From: Mumia quercus
GTDB taxonomy: Bacteria > Actinomycetota > Actinomycetes > Propionibacteriales > Nocardioidaceae
Direction: 5' to 3'
Assembly (NCBI RefSeq): GCF_025506335.1
Contig: NZ_JANZYO010000005.1
Coordinates: 276,443-340,442 of the forward strand
DNA: 64,000 nt
Part shown: in pieces, positions 1-9,089 of the stretch
Layout: each line of letters starts with the position of its first letter
Numbering within the stretch: the first letter of the stretch is position 1
Position numbers and translations under genes: made by a program
Notes under the pieces: generated by a model
What the model was told of the DNA's origin: nothing
The model's database searches: none
Seen by the model: the letters and a program-made list of their open reading frames with translations, nothing else

Positions 1-56
1 TCGGCGTTGCGAGCCTCCAGCCGGAGCAACTTGCGTCCTTCGGGTGCGATCGTCAC
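1..56 (-). CDS. lipA: Lipoyl synthase LipA, N-terminal fragment
   Basis: Only the first 18 codons lie in the window; the gene runs off the left edge. The peptide starts from GTG at 56 and reads MTIAPEGRKLLRLEARNAE, the characteristic N-terminus of actinobacterial lipoyl synthases. LipA is a radical-SAM enzyme that inserts two sulfurs into octanoyl groups on E2 and GcvH proteins. It lies 42 bases downstream of lipB on the same strand, the usual pair. A TAGGGT hexamer seven bases before the GTG suggests its own leaderless promoter. The radical-SAM motifs are outside the window, so the identity rests on the N-terminus and the lipB neighbour. Confidence 0.85.
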   Translation of the reverse strand, partial: MTIAPEGRKLLRLEARNA

Positions 57-63
57 GTGACTC

Positions 64-69
64 ACCCTA
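64..69 (-). promoter_or_regulatory. -10 hexamer of lipA (leaderless)
   Basis: Minus-strand TAGGGT ends seven bases before the lipA GTG. This fits the actinobacterial TANNNT -10 with transcription starting at the start codon. No clear -35 was seen. Confidence 0.5.
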
Positions 70-98
70 CGCGCCCGCTGGTGATCGGTGCGGGGCGG

Positions 99-821
99 TC
101 AACCGAGGTGCGGCGCGAGTCCGTACGAGACGCCGCCCGCGGGGACGGCGTGGGCGAGGTCGGGGCTCGGTGCGTACGGCTGCCACGACAGCAGCTCGTG
201 CAGGTGAGGCTCGAGGACGTCGGCCACCTCGGTCGTCGTGACCGTACGGTCGAGCTCGAGCGAGAGGGAGGTGACACCGGCGTCGGCGATGCCGCACGGG
301 ACGATCTTGTCGAACCAGCTCATGTCGACGCACGCATTGAGGGCGAGGCCGTGCATGGTCACCCCTCCAGCGACGCGGATGCCGATCTGGCCCAGCTTGC
401 GCTCGGGTCCGCGCTCGTCGGCGGGCACCCACACGCCCGAGCGCCCCTCGACCCGCCCGCACGTGATCTCCAGGTCGGCGACGGTACGGATCATCGCCTC
501 CTCGACGCGGCGTACGTAGTCGACGACGAGGACGTGGGGAGGGAGCTTCACGATCGGGTAGCCGACGAGCTGCCCCGGACCGTGGAACGTGATGTTGCCG
601 CCGCGGTCGATGTCGACGACCTTGCTGCCGTCGCGTGGACGCTCCCAGTCCTCGGTGCGCTTGCCGGCGGTGAAGACGGGGGAGTGCTCCAGGAAGAGCA
701 CCACGTCGTCGGTGGCGTCGGCGACCCGGTCGGCGTGGAGGGCCCGCTGCAGCGCCCACATCTCCTCGTAGTCGGTCTCCTCGGACCCGAGCCCGATCCT
801 GCGGACCTCCAGCGTGCTCAC
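99..821 (-). CDS. lipB: Octanoyltransferase LipB
   Basis: Moves octanoyl groups from acyl carrier protein to lipoyl-domain lysines, the first step of protein lipoylation; LipA then adds sulfur. The 240-residue product has the family motifs in order: FTAGKRTEDW near 49, the RGGNITFHGPGQLVGYP block at 73-89, KLGQIG with catalytic Lys142, and VPCGI with catalytic Cys176. Two tandem GTG codons (824 and 821) could start it. I chose 821 because a TAGGGT hexamer then lies exactly six bases upstream, the pattern of leaderless genes in this window. It sits with lipA and near the E2/E3 genes that consume lipoate. Confidence 0.95.
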   Translation of the reverse strand: MSTLEVRRIGLGSEETDYEEMWALQRALHADRVADATDDVVLFLEHSPVFTAGKRTEDWERPRDGSKVVDIDRGGNITFHGPGQLVGYPIVKLPPHVLVVDYVRRVEEAMIRTVADLEITCGRVEGRSGVWVPADERGPERKLGQIGIRVAGGVTMHGLALNACVDMSWFDKIVPCGIADAGVTSLSLELDRTVTTTEVADVLEPHLHELLSWQPYAPSPDLAHAVPAGGVSYGLAPHLG

Positions 822-827
822 CACCTC

Positions 828-833
828 ACCCTA
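828..833 (-). promoter_or_regulatory. -10 hexamer of lipB (leaderless)
   Basis: Minus-strand TAGGGT lies six bases before the GTG at 821. The spacing favours that GTG over the one at 824. Confidence 0.5.
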
Positions 834-909
834 ACGCGGACTGCACCGGACCCGTCGCGCCTGTGGACGACGCGAGCGGGGAGCGGGTGGATCGCGCGAT
901 GCTGGCGCG

Positions 910-1350
910 ATGGATCCGGTGAGCCTGGTCTGCGCCGCGGTGGCGGCGGCCGGCGCGGTCGCGCAGCACGTCGAGTGGTCGGACCGCCTGGCGGTCCTCG
1001 ACGACGGGCGCTCGTCCGCCTTCGTCCGCGCCGACCCGAGCCTGCTCGACGACGTCTACGCGCCCGGCAGCCGGTTGCGTGCGCAGGACGCGTCACTGAT
1101 CGAGAGGTACGCCGCGCGCGGGCTCGAGATCAGTGACGTGCGGTTCGAGGTGCTGAGGCTGGGGGTGGAGAGGGTGTCCCAGCGCCGTACGGTGCTCCGT
1201 GTGGTGGACCGGCTCGAGCCCGTACGGGTGCGGCACCCGGGCGGGGCCTGGCGGACGCTGCCTCGCGACGGTCCGACCGACCGGCGCGTCGTGCTCGTCC
1301 GTACGCCCGTCGGCTGGCGCATCCAGACCGTCCACCGGCTCGCGGGATGA
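910..1350 (+). CDS. Conserved hypothetical protein, possible NTF2/SnoaL-like fold
   Basis: A 146-residue protein that I do not recognise with certainty. It opens with a short Ala-rich hydrophobic stretch (residues 4-18) and then alternates strands and basic segments. Repeated R-x-V/L-x-V patterns near the C-terminus (RRTVLRVVDRLEPVRV) and the end VGWRIQTVHRL resemble small actinobacterial NTF2-like proteins, whose last strand often reads GWRI. It is divergent from lipB and convergent, with a 16-base gap, with the epimerase gene. Start ATG 910 has no good ribosome site. The function is unknown and the fold assignment is tentative. Confidence 0.55.
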   Translation: MDPVSLVCAAVAAAGAVAQHVEWSDRLAVLDDGRSSAFVRADPSLLDDVYAPGSRLRAQDASLIERYAARGLEISDVRFEVLRLGVERVSQRRTVLRVVDRLEPVRVRHPGGAWRTLPRDGPTDRRVVLVRTPVGWRIQTVHRLAG

Positions 1351-1366
1351 CCAGCGGCTGGACGGC

Positions 1367-2272
1367 TCAGTCGGCCCCGCCGCGCGCGAGCGCTGCCGCG
1401 ACGACCTCGCGGACGTCGCGGTCGGCGAACGAGAAGCCCTCCTCCTCGAGCTTGCGCGGCGCCGCCCGCAGCGAGCCGAGCGCGAGCGACGCCAACCCGC
1501 CCAGCAGCAGGCGCATCGCGGGCGAGGGCACGGTGACCAGCGCGGGTCGGTGGAGCGCGCCGGCCAGCGCACGCGTCAGGTCGGCGTTGGTCGCCGGCTC
1601 GGGCGTGACGAGGTTGTACGGGCCCGAGGCGTCCGCGTCCTCCGCGAGGAACACGACGGCCTCCAGCCAGTCGCGCAGGCTGATCAGCGGGAAGTACTGC
1701 TTGCCGGAGCCCAGCCGCCCACCCACGCCGAGCCTGAAGGGCAGCGCGATCACCCGCAGCAGCCCGCCCGAGCCGTCGAGGACGGGCGCCGTCCGCAGGA
1801 AGCACACGCGCGACCCCGCTGCGACCGCGGGAGCGGCGGCCGACTCCCACGCCTCGACCACGTCGGCGAGGAATCCCGGCCCGCGGGGCGTCCCCTCGAC
1901 GAGGAGCGTGTCGCCGCGGTCCTCTCCGTACGCGTTGATGCCGCTGCCGGCCAGCAGCACCGGCGGCCGGGGCGCACGCGCGACCGCCTCGGCGATCGTC
2001 GAGGTGGTCGCCACCCGCGAGTCGACGAGCTCGCGACGGTACGACGACGTCCACGGCCAGTGCGCGATCGGTGCGCCGGCCAGGCACACGACGACGTCGG
2101 CGGCGTCGATCACCGCCTGGTCGAGCTCACCGGAGTCGGGGTCCCAGCGGGACTCGTCCGGGCCCCGCGGCTCACGGCGTACGAGGGTGACGGTCGTGTG
2201 GCCGTCAGCCTCCAGCCGGTCCTTGAGGGCCGTACCGAGGAACCCGGACGCGCCGGACAGACAGAACCGCAT
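1367..2272 (-). CDS. NAD-dependent epimerase family protein, TIGR01777 type
   Basis: A 301-residue short-chain-dehydrogenase-fold protein of the YfcH/TIGR01777 type (Rv2216-like). The N-terminal nucleotide-binding loop GASGFLGT is at residues 7-14, with VVVCLAGAPI further on. The C-terminal DUF1731 segment is recognisable from the R-K-L-E-E-E-GF-F pattern near residue 275. The substrate is unknown in this family, which some place near cell-division SulA-like proteins. It follows the E2 gene on the same strand, as in mycobacteria. Its start codon and first five codons form one arm of a perfect 21-bp inverted repeat (2258-2307), so translation may depend on unfolding that hairpin. Confidence 0.85.
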   Translation of the reverse strand: MRFCLSGASGFLGTALKDRLEADGHTTVTLVRREPRGPDESRWDPDSGELDQAVIDAADVVVCLAGAPIAHWPWTSSYRRELVDSRVATTSTIAEAVARAPRPPVLLAGSGINAYGEDRGDTLLVEGTPRGPGFLADVVEAWESAAAPAVAAGSRVCFLRTAPVLDGSGGLLRVIALPFRLGVGGRLGSGKQYFPLISLRDWLEAVVFLAEDADASGPYNLVTPEPATNADLTRALAGALHRPALVTVPSPAMRLLLGGLASLALGSLRAAPRKLEEEGFSFADRDVREVVAAALARGGAD

Positions 2273-2307
2273 GCCCCCATCCTGTCGGGGGCATGCGGTT
2301 CTGTCTG
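2258..2307 (-). repeat. Perfect 21-bp inverted repeat across a start codon
   Basis: Arms 2258-2278 and 2287-2307 are exact reverse complements around an eight-base loop. Read on the minus strand, the hairpin follows the E2 stop codon. Its loop carries GACAGGAT, which includes a ribosome-site-like AGGA, and its distal arm contains the ATG of the epimerase gene. It could be an E2 terminator (no U-tract is visible) or a translational lock on the next gene. Confidence 0.8.
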
Positions 2308-2316
2308 ATCAGGTCG

Positions 2317-4263
2317 TCAGCCCAGCTCGTCCTCGAAGGCGCCTGCCTCGAGACGACGCTTGACCGTGCTGAGGAAGCGGCCCGCGTCCGCACCGTCGAC
2401 GAGACGGTGGTCGTAGGTGAGCGGCAGGTACGCCATGGAGCGGATCGCGATCGTGTCGTTGCCGTCGGCGTCGCTCAGGACGACAGGGCGCTTGACGACC
2501 GCGCCGGTCGCCAGCATCGCCGCCTGCGGCTGCACCAGGATCGGCGTGTCGAACAGCCCGCCGAACGACCCGATGTTGGTGATCGTGAACGTGCCGCCCG
2601 AGAGCTCGTTCGGCTTGATGTCACCGCTGCGGGCGCGGCTCGCGAGGTCGTTGATCCGCTGCGCCAGGCCCGCGAGGCTCAGGTCGCCGGCGTCGTGCAC
2701 GACCACGGACAGCAGCCCGCGCTCGGTGTCGACGGCGATGCCGAGGTTGATCGCGGCGTGGTACGTGATCTCCTTCGAGTCCTCGTCGTACGACGCGTTG
2801 ACGTTCGGGTGAGCCTTGAGCGCCTCGACCGTCGCCTTGGCGATGAACGGCAGGTACGTCAGCTTGACGCCCTCGCGCTCGGCGAACGACGCCTTGTGCT
2901 TCGCCCGCAACGCGGCGATGCGCGTGAGGTCGACCTCGTGGACCTGCGTGAGCTGTGCCGCGACCTGGAGGGACTCCTTGGTCTTGATCGCGGTGAGCTG
3001 ACGGATGCGGTTCGCCTTCTTGACCGTCCCGGCGAGCCCGGACATGTCCGGCCCGCTCGACGCGGCGGCCGGTGCGGAGGCGGCAGCAGGTGCGGACTCC
3101 TTCGCCTTGGCGGCCGCGGCGGCCTCCTCCTTGGCCTTGGCTGCGGCGTCGAGGACGTCCTGCTTGCGGATGCGCCCGCCGACGCCGGTGCCCTCGACGT
3201 CGTCGAGCGAGACGCCCTCACGCTCGGCGAGCTTGCGGACGATCGGCGTCACGTACTGGCGGCCGTCCGGCTTGACGGCGCTGGGCGCGGTCGTCGCAGC
3301 ACTGGCCTGCTCCGCCGGCGCCTGCTCGGGCTGGGCCTGCTCCTCGCGCGGCTCGGGCTGAGCCTCGGCCTGGGGTGCGGGCTGCGCCTCGCCCGCCGGC
3401 TCCTGCTGTGCCTCGGCCTCGGGCTGTGCCTCAGCCTGGGGCTGCGCCTCCTGCGCCGGCTGTGCCTCAGCCTGGGGCTCGGGCTGGGGCTCGGGCTGCG
3501 AGGGGGCGCTCGACTGCTGAGGCGCGGCACCGGCCGAGCCGATGAGCGCGAGCTGCGCTCCGACCTCGACGGTGTCGTCCTCGCCGACCGAGATCTCCAG
3601 CAGCGTGCCCGCGACGGGGGAGGGGATCTCGGTGTCGACCTTGTCGGTGGAGACCTCGAGCAGCGGCTCGTCGACAGCGACCTCGTCACCGACCTGCTTC
3701 AGCCAGCGCGTGACCGTGCCCTCGGTGACGCTCTCGCCGAGCTCGGGGAGGGTGACCGGGGTGGCGTCACCCGACGCCGCGGGGGCCGACTCGGCGGCCG
3801 GCTCCTCGGAGGCAGGCTCCTCGGCAGGCGCCTCCTCGGCCGGAGCGGCTTCCTGCTGCTGCTCCTGCTCGGCAGCGACAGCCGGGGTCGCCTCGGTCTC
3901 GGGCGGGGTGCTGGCCTCGCCTGCAGGCTCCTCGGGCGACGAACCACCGGTGGCGTCGGAAGGCGTCTCGGCGGGGGCCTCCGCGGGCTCCTCGGCCGGA
4001 GGCGCGTCGTCGCCCGCAGGCTCGCCCTCCTCACCGATCGTCGCGAGCACGGCGCCGACCTCGACGGTCTCGTCCTCGGCCGCGGCGATCTCCAGCAGCG
4101 TTCCCGCGACCGGGGAGGGGATCTCGGTGTCGACCTTGTCGGTGGAGACCTCGAGCAGCGGCTCGTCGACAGCGACCGTGTCGCCGACCTGCTTCAGCCA
4201 GCGCGTGACGGTCCCTTCGGTGACGCTCTCTCCGAGCTCTGGAAGCGTGACGGGCGTTGCCAT
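2317..4263 (-). CDS. sucB: Dihydrolipoamide acyltransferase, E2 component (DlaT/SucB type)
   Basis: E2 of a 2-oxoacid dehydrogenase complex; the mycobacterial counterpart DlaT serves pyruvate dehydrogenase, so the SucB label may understate its role. The 648-residue protein has two lipoyl domains (about 1-76 and 166-241) with the TDKVD lysines at 43 and 208. An Ala/Pro/Glu/Gln-rich linker runs from about 245 to 330. The E3-binding domain is at 337-372 ([13 protein letters not shown]). The C-terminal catalytic domain has the HRLVDG motif with His619 and Asp623. ATG 4263 begins [12 protein letters not shown], the exact lipoyl-domain start. It lies 20 bases after lpd, its E3 partner. The two lipoyl-domain coding stretches share a 66-base identical block. 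Confidence 0.95.
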   Translation of the reverse strand: MATPVTLPELGESVTEGTVTRWLKQVGDTVAVDEPLLEVSTDKVDTEIPSPVAGTLLEIAAAEDETVEVGAVLATIGEEGEPAGDDAPPAEEPAEAPAETPSDATGGSSPEEPAGEASTPPETEATPAVAAEQEQQQEAAPAEEAPAEEPASEEPAAESAPAASGDATPVTLPELGESVTEGTVTRWLKQVGDEVAVDEPLLEVSTDKVDTEIPSPVAGTLLEISVGEDDTVEVGAQLALIGSAGAAPQQSSAPSQPEPQPEPQAEAQPAQEAQPQAEAQPEAEAQQEPAGEAQPAPQAEAQPEPREEQAQPEQAPAEQASAATTAPSAVKPDGRQYVTPIVRKLAEREGVSLDDVEGTGVGGRIRKQDVLDAAAKAKEEAAAAAKAKESAPAAASAPAAASSGPDMSGLAGTVKKANRIRQLTAIKTKESLQVAAQLTQVHEVDLTRIAALRAKHKASFAEREGVKLTYLPFIAKATVEALKAHPNVNASYDEDSKEITYHAAINLGIAVDTERGLLSVVVHDAGDLSLAGLAQRINDLASRARSGDIKPNELSGGTFTITNIGSFGGLFDTPILVQPQAAMLATGAVVKRPVVLSDADGNDTIAIRSMAYLPLTYDHRLVDGADAGRFLSTVKRRLEAGAFEDELG

Positions 4264-4283
4264 GGGTGACCCCTGTCTTGATC

Positions 4284-5666
4284 TCAGGCGTGTGCGTGGA
4301 GTGGTGACCCGGCGAGCGCGAGTGCGGCCTCGCCGAGGGCTTCGTTCTGGGTGGGGTGGGCGTGGACGTAGGCGGCGACGTCCTCGGGGAACGCGTCCCA
4401 GTTGACCCACAGGGACGCTGCACCGACCTGCTCGCCCATCCGGGAGCCGATCATGTGGACGCCGAGGACCGGACCCTCGGCCTCACGGACGACCTTGACG
4501 AGGCCCGCCGACCGGAGGATCTGCGTCTTGCCGTTGCCCGCGAGGTTGTACTCGTACGTCGTGATGCTGTCGCCGTACGCGGCGCGGGCCTGCTCCTCGG
4601 TCAGTCCGACGGAGGCGAGCTCGGGCTCGCAGTAGGTCACACGGGGGATACCGGTGTCGACGACGGGCCGCGGGTTGCGGCCCGCGATCTCCTCCGCGAC
4701 GAACAGGCCGTGCGCGAACCCTCGGTGCGCGAGCTGGAGGCCCGGCACGACGTCGCCGACGGCGTACACACCCTCGACGGACGTCCGCAGACGCTCGTCG
4801 GTGACGACGAACCCTCGCTCGAGGGCGATCCCGTGGTCGGCGAGGCCGAGCCCCTCGGTGCGCGGGCCGCGGCCGACGGCGACGAGGACGAGGTCGCTCT
4901 CGAGGACGTCGCCGCCCTCGAGGGTCACGAACGCCGACGACTCGTCCTGCTTGACGCCGGTGATGGCGGTGCCTGTCCGGAAGGCGATGCCGCGCTTGCG
5001 GAACGCCCGCTCGAGCTGCGCCGACAGCGTCGCGTCCTCCGCCGGAACGAGCCGGGGGAGCGCCTCCACGATCGTCACCTCCGCGCCGAACGAGCGCCAG
5101 ACCGAGGCCAGCTCGACGCCGATGACGCTGCCTCCGACGACGACCACCCGCCGCGGGACCTCCGTGAGCGTCAGCGCTCCGTCGGAGGTGACCACCCTGC
5201 CGCCGATCTCGACGTCGGGCAGCGTGCGGGCGTACGAGCCGGTGGCGATCACGAGGCTCTTGCCGGTGACCACGGTGTCGCCGACGGCGACCGACCGAGG
5301 TCCGACCAGGTGCCCGGTGCCCGCGACGACCTCGATCTCGGCACTGCGGATGAGGCCCTGCAGACCGCGGTAGAGGCGGTCGACGACGCCCTCGCGGTAC
5401 GCGTGGACCGCGGGCATGTCGATGCCCTCGAACGTCGCCTGGACACCGAAGGCGTTCGCGTCGCGTGCCGCGTCGGCGACCTCCGCGGCGTGGAGCAGCG
5501 CCTTGGTCGGGATGCAGCCCTGGTGGAGGCACGTGCCGCCGAGCTTGTCCTGCTCGACCAGCGCGACGCTCAACCCGAGCTGGCGGGCGCGCAGCGCCGT
5601 CGCGTAACCGCCGCTGCCGCCACCGAGCACGACGACGTCGAGCTCATGAGGGGCGGGCTGGGTCAC
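4284..5666 (-). CDS. lpd: Dihydrolipoyl dehydrogenase (E3)
   Basis: FAD-dependent disulfide oxidoreductase that reoxidises dihydrolipoyl groups on E2 with NAD+. The 460-residue protein has the FAD-binding loop GGGSGG at 15-20, redox-active cysteines 46 and 51 in [13 protein letters not shown], an NAD-binding loop GGSVIG near 177, and the C-terminal active-site HAHPTQNE with His437 and Glu442. The usual GGTCLNVGC reads GGTCLHQGC, a common variant. It is upstream of and probably cotranscribed with the E2 gene. The GTG at 5666 has a GGAGG ribosome site. A divergent small gene begins 170 bases away. Confidence 0.95.
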   Translation of the reverse strand: MTQPAPHELDVVVLGGGSGGYATALRARQLGLSVALVEQDKLGGTCLHQGCIPTKALLHAAEVADAARDANAFGVQATFEGIDMPAVHAYREGVVDRLYRGLQGLIRSAEIEVVAGTGHLVGPRSVAVGDTVVTGKSLVIATGSYARTLPDVEIGGRVVTSDGALTLTEVPRRVVVVGGSVIGVELASVWRSFGAEVTIVEALPRLVPAEDATLSAQLERAFRKRGIAFRTGTAITGVKQDESSAFVTLEGGDVLESDLVLVAVGRGPRTEGLGLADHGIALERGFVVTDERLRTSVEGVYAVGDVVPGLQLAHRGFAHGLFVAEEIAGRNPRPVVDTGIPRVTYCEPELASVGLTEEQARAAYGDSITTYEYNLAGNGKTQILRSAGLVKVVREAEGPVLGVHMIGSRMGEQVGAASLWVNWDAFPEDVAAYVHAHPTQNEALGEAALALAGSPLHAHA

Positions 5667-5835
5667 GAAAGGCCTCCGATGGTGTCGACGACGAGGTCTT
5701 CGCCGCTTCTGACGCCCCTCATCTTGTCACTGCGCACAAGGGGGTGCACAGGTGGGGGCGCTACCCACCGGTACGGCAGACTGGGGGGACGAGCACGCCG
5801 CAGCAGCGCCGTCCCGACCCGCAGGAGCACACCCG

Positions 5836-6198
5836 ATGGGCCTCTTCCGCCGCAAGAAGCGAAGCCGTACCGGTGGCGGTGCCGTGGTCTCCGACAGGGC
5901 CGCCGACGCGACCGATCGGGCCCACCTCGAGAAGTTCCTCGCGGGGCGCACCGGCGTCGAGGGGTTCGTCGAGCCGCCGACGGCGGTCTCGCAGGTGACG
6001 CTGCTGCTGGTCGCCAAGGACGGCGAGTGGACGCGTCGGCGTGTCCCGTCGGCGGCGTGGGCGCACGACTTCGGCAACAAGAACCAGGTGCCGACGTACG
6101 ACGCCGCCGTGGTCGGCTACCCCCAGCGCATGCGCGAGTACAACCGCCGGGTCGCCGCCGAGCGCAAGCGGCGCGACCGCGAGGCCTCGGAGGGCTGA
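5836..6198 (+). CDS. Small conserved hypothetical protein
   Basis: A 120-residue soluble protein with a very basic start (MGLFRRKKRS), a central region with VTLLLVAKDGEWTRRRV, and a highly charged Arg/Glu helix at the end. ATG 5836 was chosen because GCAGGAG lies nine bases upstream and the more upstream frame is Ala/Pro-rich filler. Similar small proteins accompany lpd in related actinobacteria and are sometimes labelled oxidoreductase by association, but no catalytic motif is visible. It is divergent from lpd and convergent with pepA. The function is unknown. Confidence 0.65.
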   Translation: MGLFRRKKRSRTGGGAVVSDRAADATDRAHLEKFLAGRTGVEGFVEPPTAVSQVTLLLVAKDGEWTRRRVPSAAWAHDFGNKNQVPTYDAAVVGYPQRMREYNRRVAAERKRRDREASEG

Positions 6199-6214
6199 CC
6201 CGGCGGCGTCGCGG

Positions 6215-7729
6215 TCAGTCGATCGTCTTCGCGAGGCTCTCGGCCAGGCCGACCAGCGTCCGTACGCTCGCCCCCGTCCCGCCCTTCGGCACCTCGTCGT
6301 AGGCGCCCGCGTCGTTGAACGCCGGGCCGGCGATGTCGAGGTGCGCCCAGGTCGTCTCGCCGACGAACTGCTGGAGGAACGCGGCCGCGAACAGCGTCCC
6401 GCCGGCGGGCTTGGGGTTGTGCTGACGGAGGTCGGCGATGTCGGAGCTCTTGACGCGGCTCGTCACCTCTTCGGTGATCGGGAGCGGCCAGAACGCCTCG
6501 CCGAGCGCGTCGCCGATCTCGACGACCTTGCTGCGCAGGGCGTCGTCGTTGCCGAGGACGCCGGCGGTCCGCTCGCCGAGCGCCACCACGCACGCGCCCG
6601 TGAGGGTGGCGACGTCGACGAGGACGTCGGGCTCCGCCTCGTTCGCGACGACGAGCGCGTCGGCGAGCACCAGGCGCCCCTCGGCGTCGGTGTTGTGGAC
6701 CTCGACGGTCGTGCCGCCGCGGATCGTCAGCACGTCACCAGGACGCAGGGCCGACCCGCTCGGCATGTTCTCGGCCATCGGGACCACGCACGTGACGCGG
6801 ACCGGGAGCTCGAGCGCGGCGATGGCCAGCGTGGCGGCCACGACCGATGCGGCGCCGGCCATGTCGCACTTCATCGTCATCATGCTCGCGCCCGGCTTGA
6901 GGCTCAGACCGCCGGAGTCGAAGGTGATGCCCTTTCCGACGAGCGCGAGGTGGGCGGCCGGCTTCTTGGGCTTGTAGGTGAGCTGGACGAGGCGTGGCGG
7001 GTGTGTCGAGCCCTGCCCGACGCCGAGGACGCCGCCGCAGCCTTCCTTCGCGAGGCGAGCCTCGTCCCAGACGGTGACCTTGACGCCGGAGACGTCCTTG
7101 GCCGCCTCGACGACCTCGTCGGCGAACGTCGCGGGCGTGAGGTCACCGGGGCCGGTGTTGACCCAGTCGCGGGTGCGGTTGACCGCGGCCGCAGTGGGCA
7201 GCGCGGCGTCGAGCGCGGCGATCGCGTCGGCGTCACGCGACAGGCGGGTGAGGATCACGACCGCGTTGGGACGGTCGGCCGCCTCCTCGCGGTCCTCGTT
7301 GCGGGTGCGGTACCGGTCGAACCGGTAGCCGCCCAGGAGCGCCCCCTCGGCGATCGCGCGGACCGCTCCCGCGTCGGCGGTCGGGAGCGCGAAGGTCACG
7401 GTCGACGCGTTGTGGACGGCCTTCACCGCCTTGGCGGCGGCCTTGCGCAGCGCGGTCGGCGTCGGGTCCTGCGCGAGACCGACGGCGATGACGGTGGCGG
7501 CCTTGATGACGCCGGCGGTCGGGAGGACAGCGAGGTCGCCGGGCTTGCCGCGGAAGCCCAGTGCGGTCAGCGTCGGTCCGAACGAACGCCCGAAGGCGAG
7601 TCCGACCGAGTCCGCAGGGGCGAGCGCCTTGAGGTCGGGTCCGACCCCGATGACGACCACGTCGGCGCGGGTCGAGGCGGGGGAGGCGGAGCTGAGGGTG
7701 AACGAGGGCTCTGCATGCTTCGAGGCCAT
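6215..7729 (-). CDS. pepA: Leucyl aminopeptidase, M17 family
   Basis: Cytosolic two-metal aminopeptidase (mycobacterial PepB, Rv2213) that removes N-terminal residues from peptides. The 504-residue product has the M17 metal and active-site motifs VGKGITFDSGGLSLKP and NTDAEGRLVLADAL, both intact, after an N-terminal macro-like domain. ATG 7729 (MASKHAEP) is favoured over the GTG three codons upstream because AAGGTGG sits five bases before it. Its start codon is 38 bases from that of divergent gcvT, so the two promoters must be packed together. Confidence 0.93.
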   Translation of the reverse strand: MASKHAEPSFTLSSASPASTRADVVVIGVGPDLKALAPADSVGLAFGRSFGPTLTALGFRGKPGDLAVLPTAGVIKAATVIAVGLAQDPTPTALRKAAAKAVKAVHNASTVTFALPTADAGAVRAIAEGALLGGYRFDRYRTRNEDREEAADRPNAVVILTRLSRDADAIAALDAALPTAAAVNRTRDWVNTGPGDLTPATFADEVVEAAKDVSGVKVTVWDEARLAKEGCGGVLGVGQGSTHPPRLVQLTYKPKKPAAHLALVGKGITFDSGGLSLKPGASMMTMKCDMAGAASVVAATLAIAALELPVRVTCVVPMAENMPSGSALRPGDVLTIRGGTTVEVHNTDAEGRLVLADALVVANEAEPDVLVDVATLTGACVVALGERTAGVLGNDDALRSKVVEIGDALGEAFWPLPITEEVTSRVKSSDIADLRQHNPKPAGGTLFAAAFLQQFVGETTWAHLDIAGPAFNDAGAYDEVPKGGTGASVRTLVGLAESLAKTID

Positions 7730-7755
7730 GCCCGCCACCTTAGCGAGGGTCGGGA

Positions 7756-7761
7756 TAGGTT
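7756..7761 (+). promoter_or_regulatory. -10 hexamer of gcvT (leaderless)
   Basis: TAGGTT lies six bases before the gcvT ATG, so transcription should start at or beside the start codon. Confidence 0.5.
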
Positions 7762-7767
7762 TCGGAC

Positions 7768-8859
7768 ATGACGCTTGCCCAGTCGCCGCTGCACCGTCGT
7801 CACCTCGAGCTCGGAGCCAAGCTCGCGGAGTTCGGCGGGTGGGAGATGCCCCTGGAGTACGCCGGCGGGGGAGTCCTCGCCGAGCACAAGGCCGTACGCG
7901 AGGCCGTCGGCGTCTTCGACGTCAGCCACCTCGGCAAGGCGACCGTGCAGGGCGACGGCGCGGTCGACTACCTCGACACCTGCTTCACCAACGCGCTCGC
8001 GAAGATAGGCGCCGGCCAGGCGCAGTACACGCTGTGCTGCGACGACGACGGCGGTGTGGTCGACGACCTCATCGTCTACCGCAGGGCCGACGACGACGTC
8101 CTCCTCGTCCCCAACGCCGCCAACACGGCCGAGGTCGTCCGCCGGCTCCGCGAGCGCGCCCCCGACGGGCTCACCATCACCGACCGGCACCACGACTTCG
8201 CGGTCCTGGCCGTGCAGGGCCCGCGCAGCGACGAGACGCTCGCCGCGATCGGGCTGCCGGTCTCGCACGACTACATGTCGTACGCCGAGGCCGAGCTCGG
8301 GGGTGAGGCGATCACGGTCTGCCGGACCGGCTACACCGGCGAGCGCGGGTACGAGCTGGTGGTTCCGGCCGCGGCAGCGGTGGCCGCCTGGGACGCGATC
8401 ATGGCCGCCGGGGAGGCGTACGGCATCCGGGCCTGCGGGCTCGGAGCCCGCGACACGCTGCGCACCGAGATGGGCTACCCGCTGCACGGTCAGGACCTCT
8501 CGCGCGAGATCTCACCGGTGATGGGCCGCGTCGGGTGGGCCGTGGGCTGGGACAAGCCGCAGTTCTGGGGTCGTGACGCCCTGCTGGCCCAGCGGGCGGC
8601 CGGAGAGGTGCCGCTGCTGCGCGGCCTGGTCGCGGCCGGCCGCGGCATCGCCCGGCCGGGGATGGCGGTGGCCGCCGACGGGGCGGAGGTCGGCCGCGTG
8701 ACGTCGGGAACGTTCTCGCCGACCCTGCGCAAGGGCATCGCGCTCGCGCTGCTGGACCGGAGCGTCGCGGTGGGCGACGAGGTCACCGTCGACGTCCGCG
8801 GACGTACGGAGACGTTCGTCGTCACGGCACCGCCCTTCGTGGAGTCGTCCACCCGCTGA
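7768..8859 (+). CDS. gcvT: Aminomethyltransferase, glycine cleavage T protein
   Basis: Takes the aminomethyl group from the lipoyl arm of GcvH to tetrahydrofolate, releasing ammonia. The 363-residue protein has the family's opening LAQSPLHRRHLELGAKL with FGGWEMP, then the RTGYTGERGYEL block near 190 and GARDTLRTEMGYPLHGQDL near 235, which form the folate site. Length is normal. No gcvH, gcvP or ribosome site is nearby; the -10 hexamer at 7756 implies leaderless expression. It shares the locus with lipA, lipB and lpd, all needed for lipoyl-dependent complexes. Confidence 0.95.
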   Translation: MTLAQSPLHRRHLELGAKLAEFGGWEMPLEYAGGGVLAEHKAVREAVGVFDVSHLGKATVQGDGAVDYLDTCFTNALAKIGAGQAQYTLCCDDDGGVVDDLIVYRRADDDVLLVPNAANTAEVVRRLRERAPDGLTITDRHHDFAVLAVQGPRSDETLAAIGLPVSHDYMSYAEAELGGEAITVCRTGYTGERGYELVVPAAAAVAAWDAIMAAGEAYGIRACGLGARDTLRTEMGYPLHGQDLSREISPVMGRVGWAVGWDKPQFWGRDALLAQRAAGEVPLLRGLVAAGRGIARPGMAVAADGAEVGRVTSGTFSPTLRKGIALALLDRSVAVGDEVTVDVRGRTETFVVTAPPFVESSTR

Positions 8860-8864
8860 AGCCC

Positions 8865-8870
8865 TAGGCT
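8865..8870 (+). promoter_or_regulatory. -10 hexamer of the 8877 gene (leaderless)
   Basis: TAGGCT lies six bases before the ATG at 8877, in the short gap after gcvT. Confidence 0.45.
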
Positions 8871-8876
8871 GCGGGC

Positions 8877-9077
8877 ATGGTGTGGACCTGGCACTTCGAG
8901 ACCGTTGACGGCACCCCGGTGACTCCTGACGACGACGGCGGCACGTTCGCGAGCCGCGGCGACGCCGAGTCGTGGGTCGGCGAGGTCTACACGGACCTGG
9001 TCGACCAGGGGGTCGACCAGGTCACGCTGTTCGAGGACGGCCGCGAGGTCTTCGGGCCGATGTCGCTCCACCCGTAG
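8877..9077 (+). CDS. Small acidic conserved protein
   Basis: A 66-residue acidic protein: MVWTWHFET start, a DDDGGTFASRGDAESWVGE segment, and an EDGREVFGPMSL end. The W-x-W-x-F-E opening with the DAESWIGE-type helix is a recurring small family in actinobacteria; no function is known to me. It starts 17 bases after gcvT and is convergent, 12 bases apart, with the next gene. A leaderless -10 precedes it, which supports it as a real short gene despite its size. Confidence 0.7.
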   Translation: MVWTWHFETVDGTPVTPDDDGGTFASRGDAESWVGEVYTDLVDQGVDQVTLFEDGREVFGPMSLHP

Positions 9078-9089
9078 GGGGGCGGCCCC

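Noticed and set aside
57..1136. Long open frame opposite lipB
   Set aside because: It mirrors lipB codons on the other strand, has Asp/Val/Gly/Arg-biased composition and no domain. Such frames are expected at this GC content.
2293..4269. Open frame opposite the E2 gene, starting MRFCL like the epimerase
   Set aside because: The shared start comes from the 21-bp inverted repeat. The rest is an antisense image of the Ala/Pro/Glu linker.
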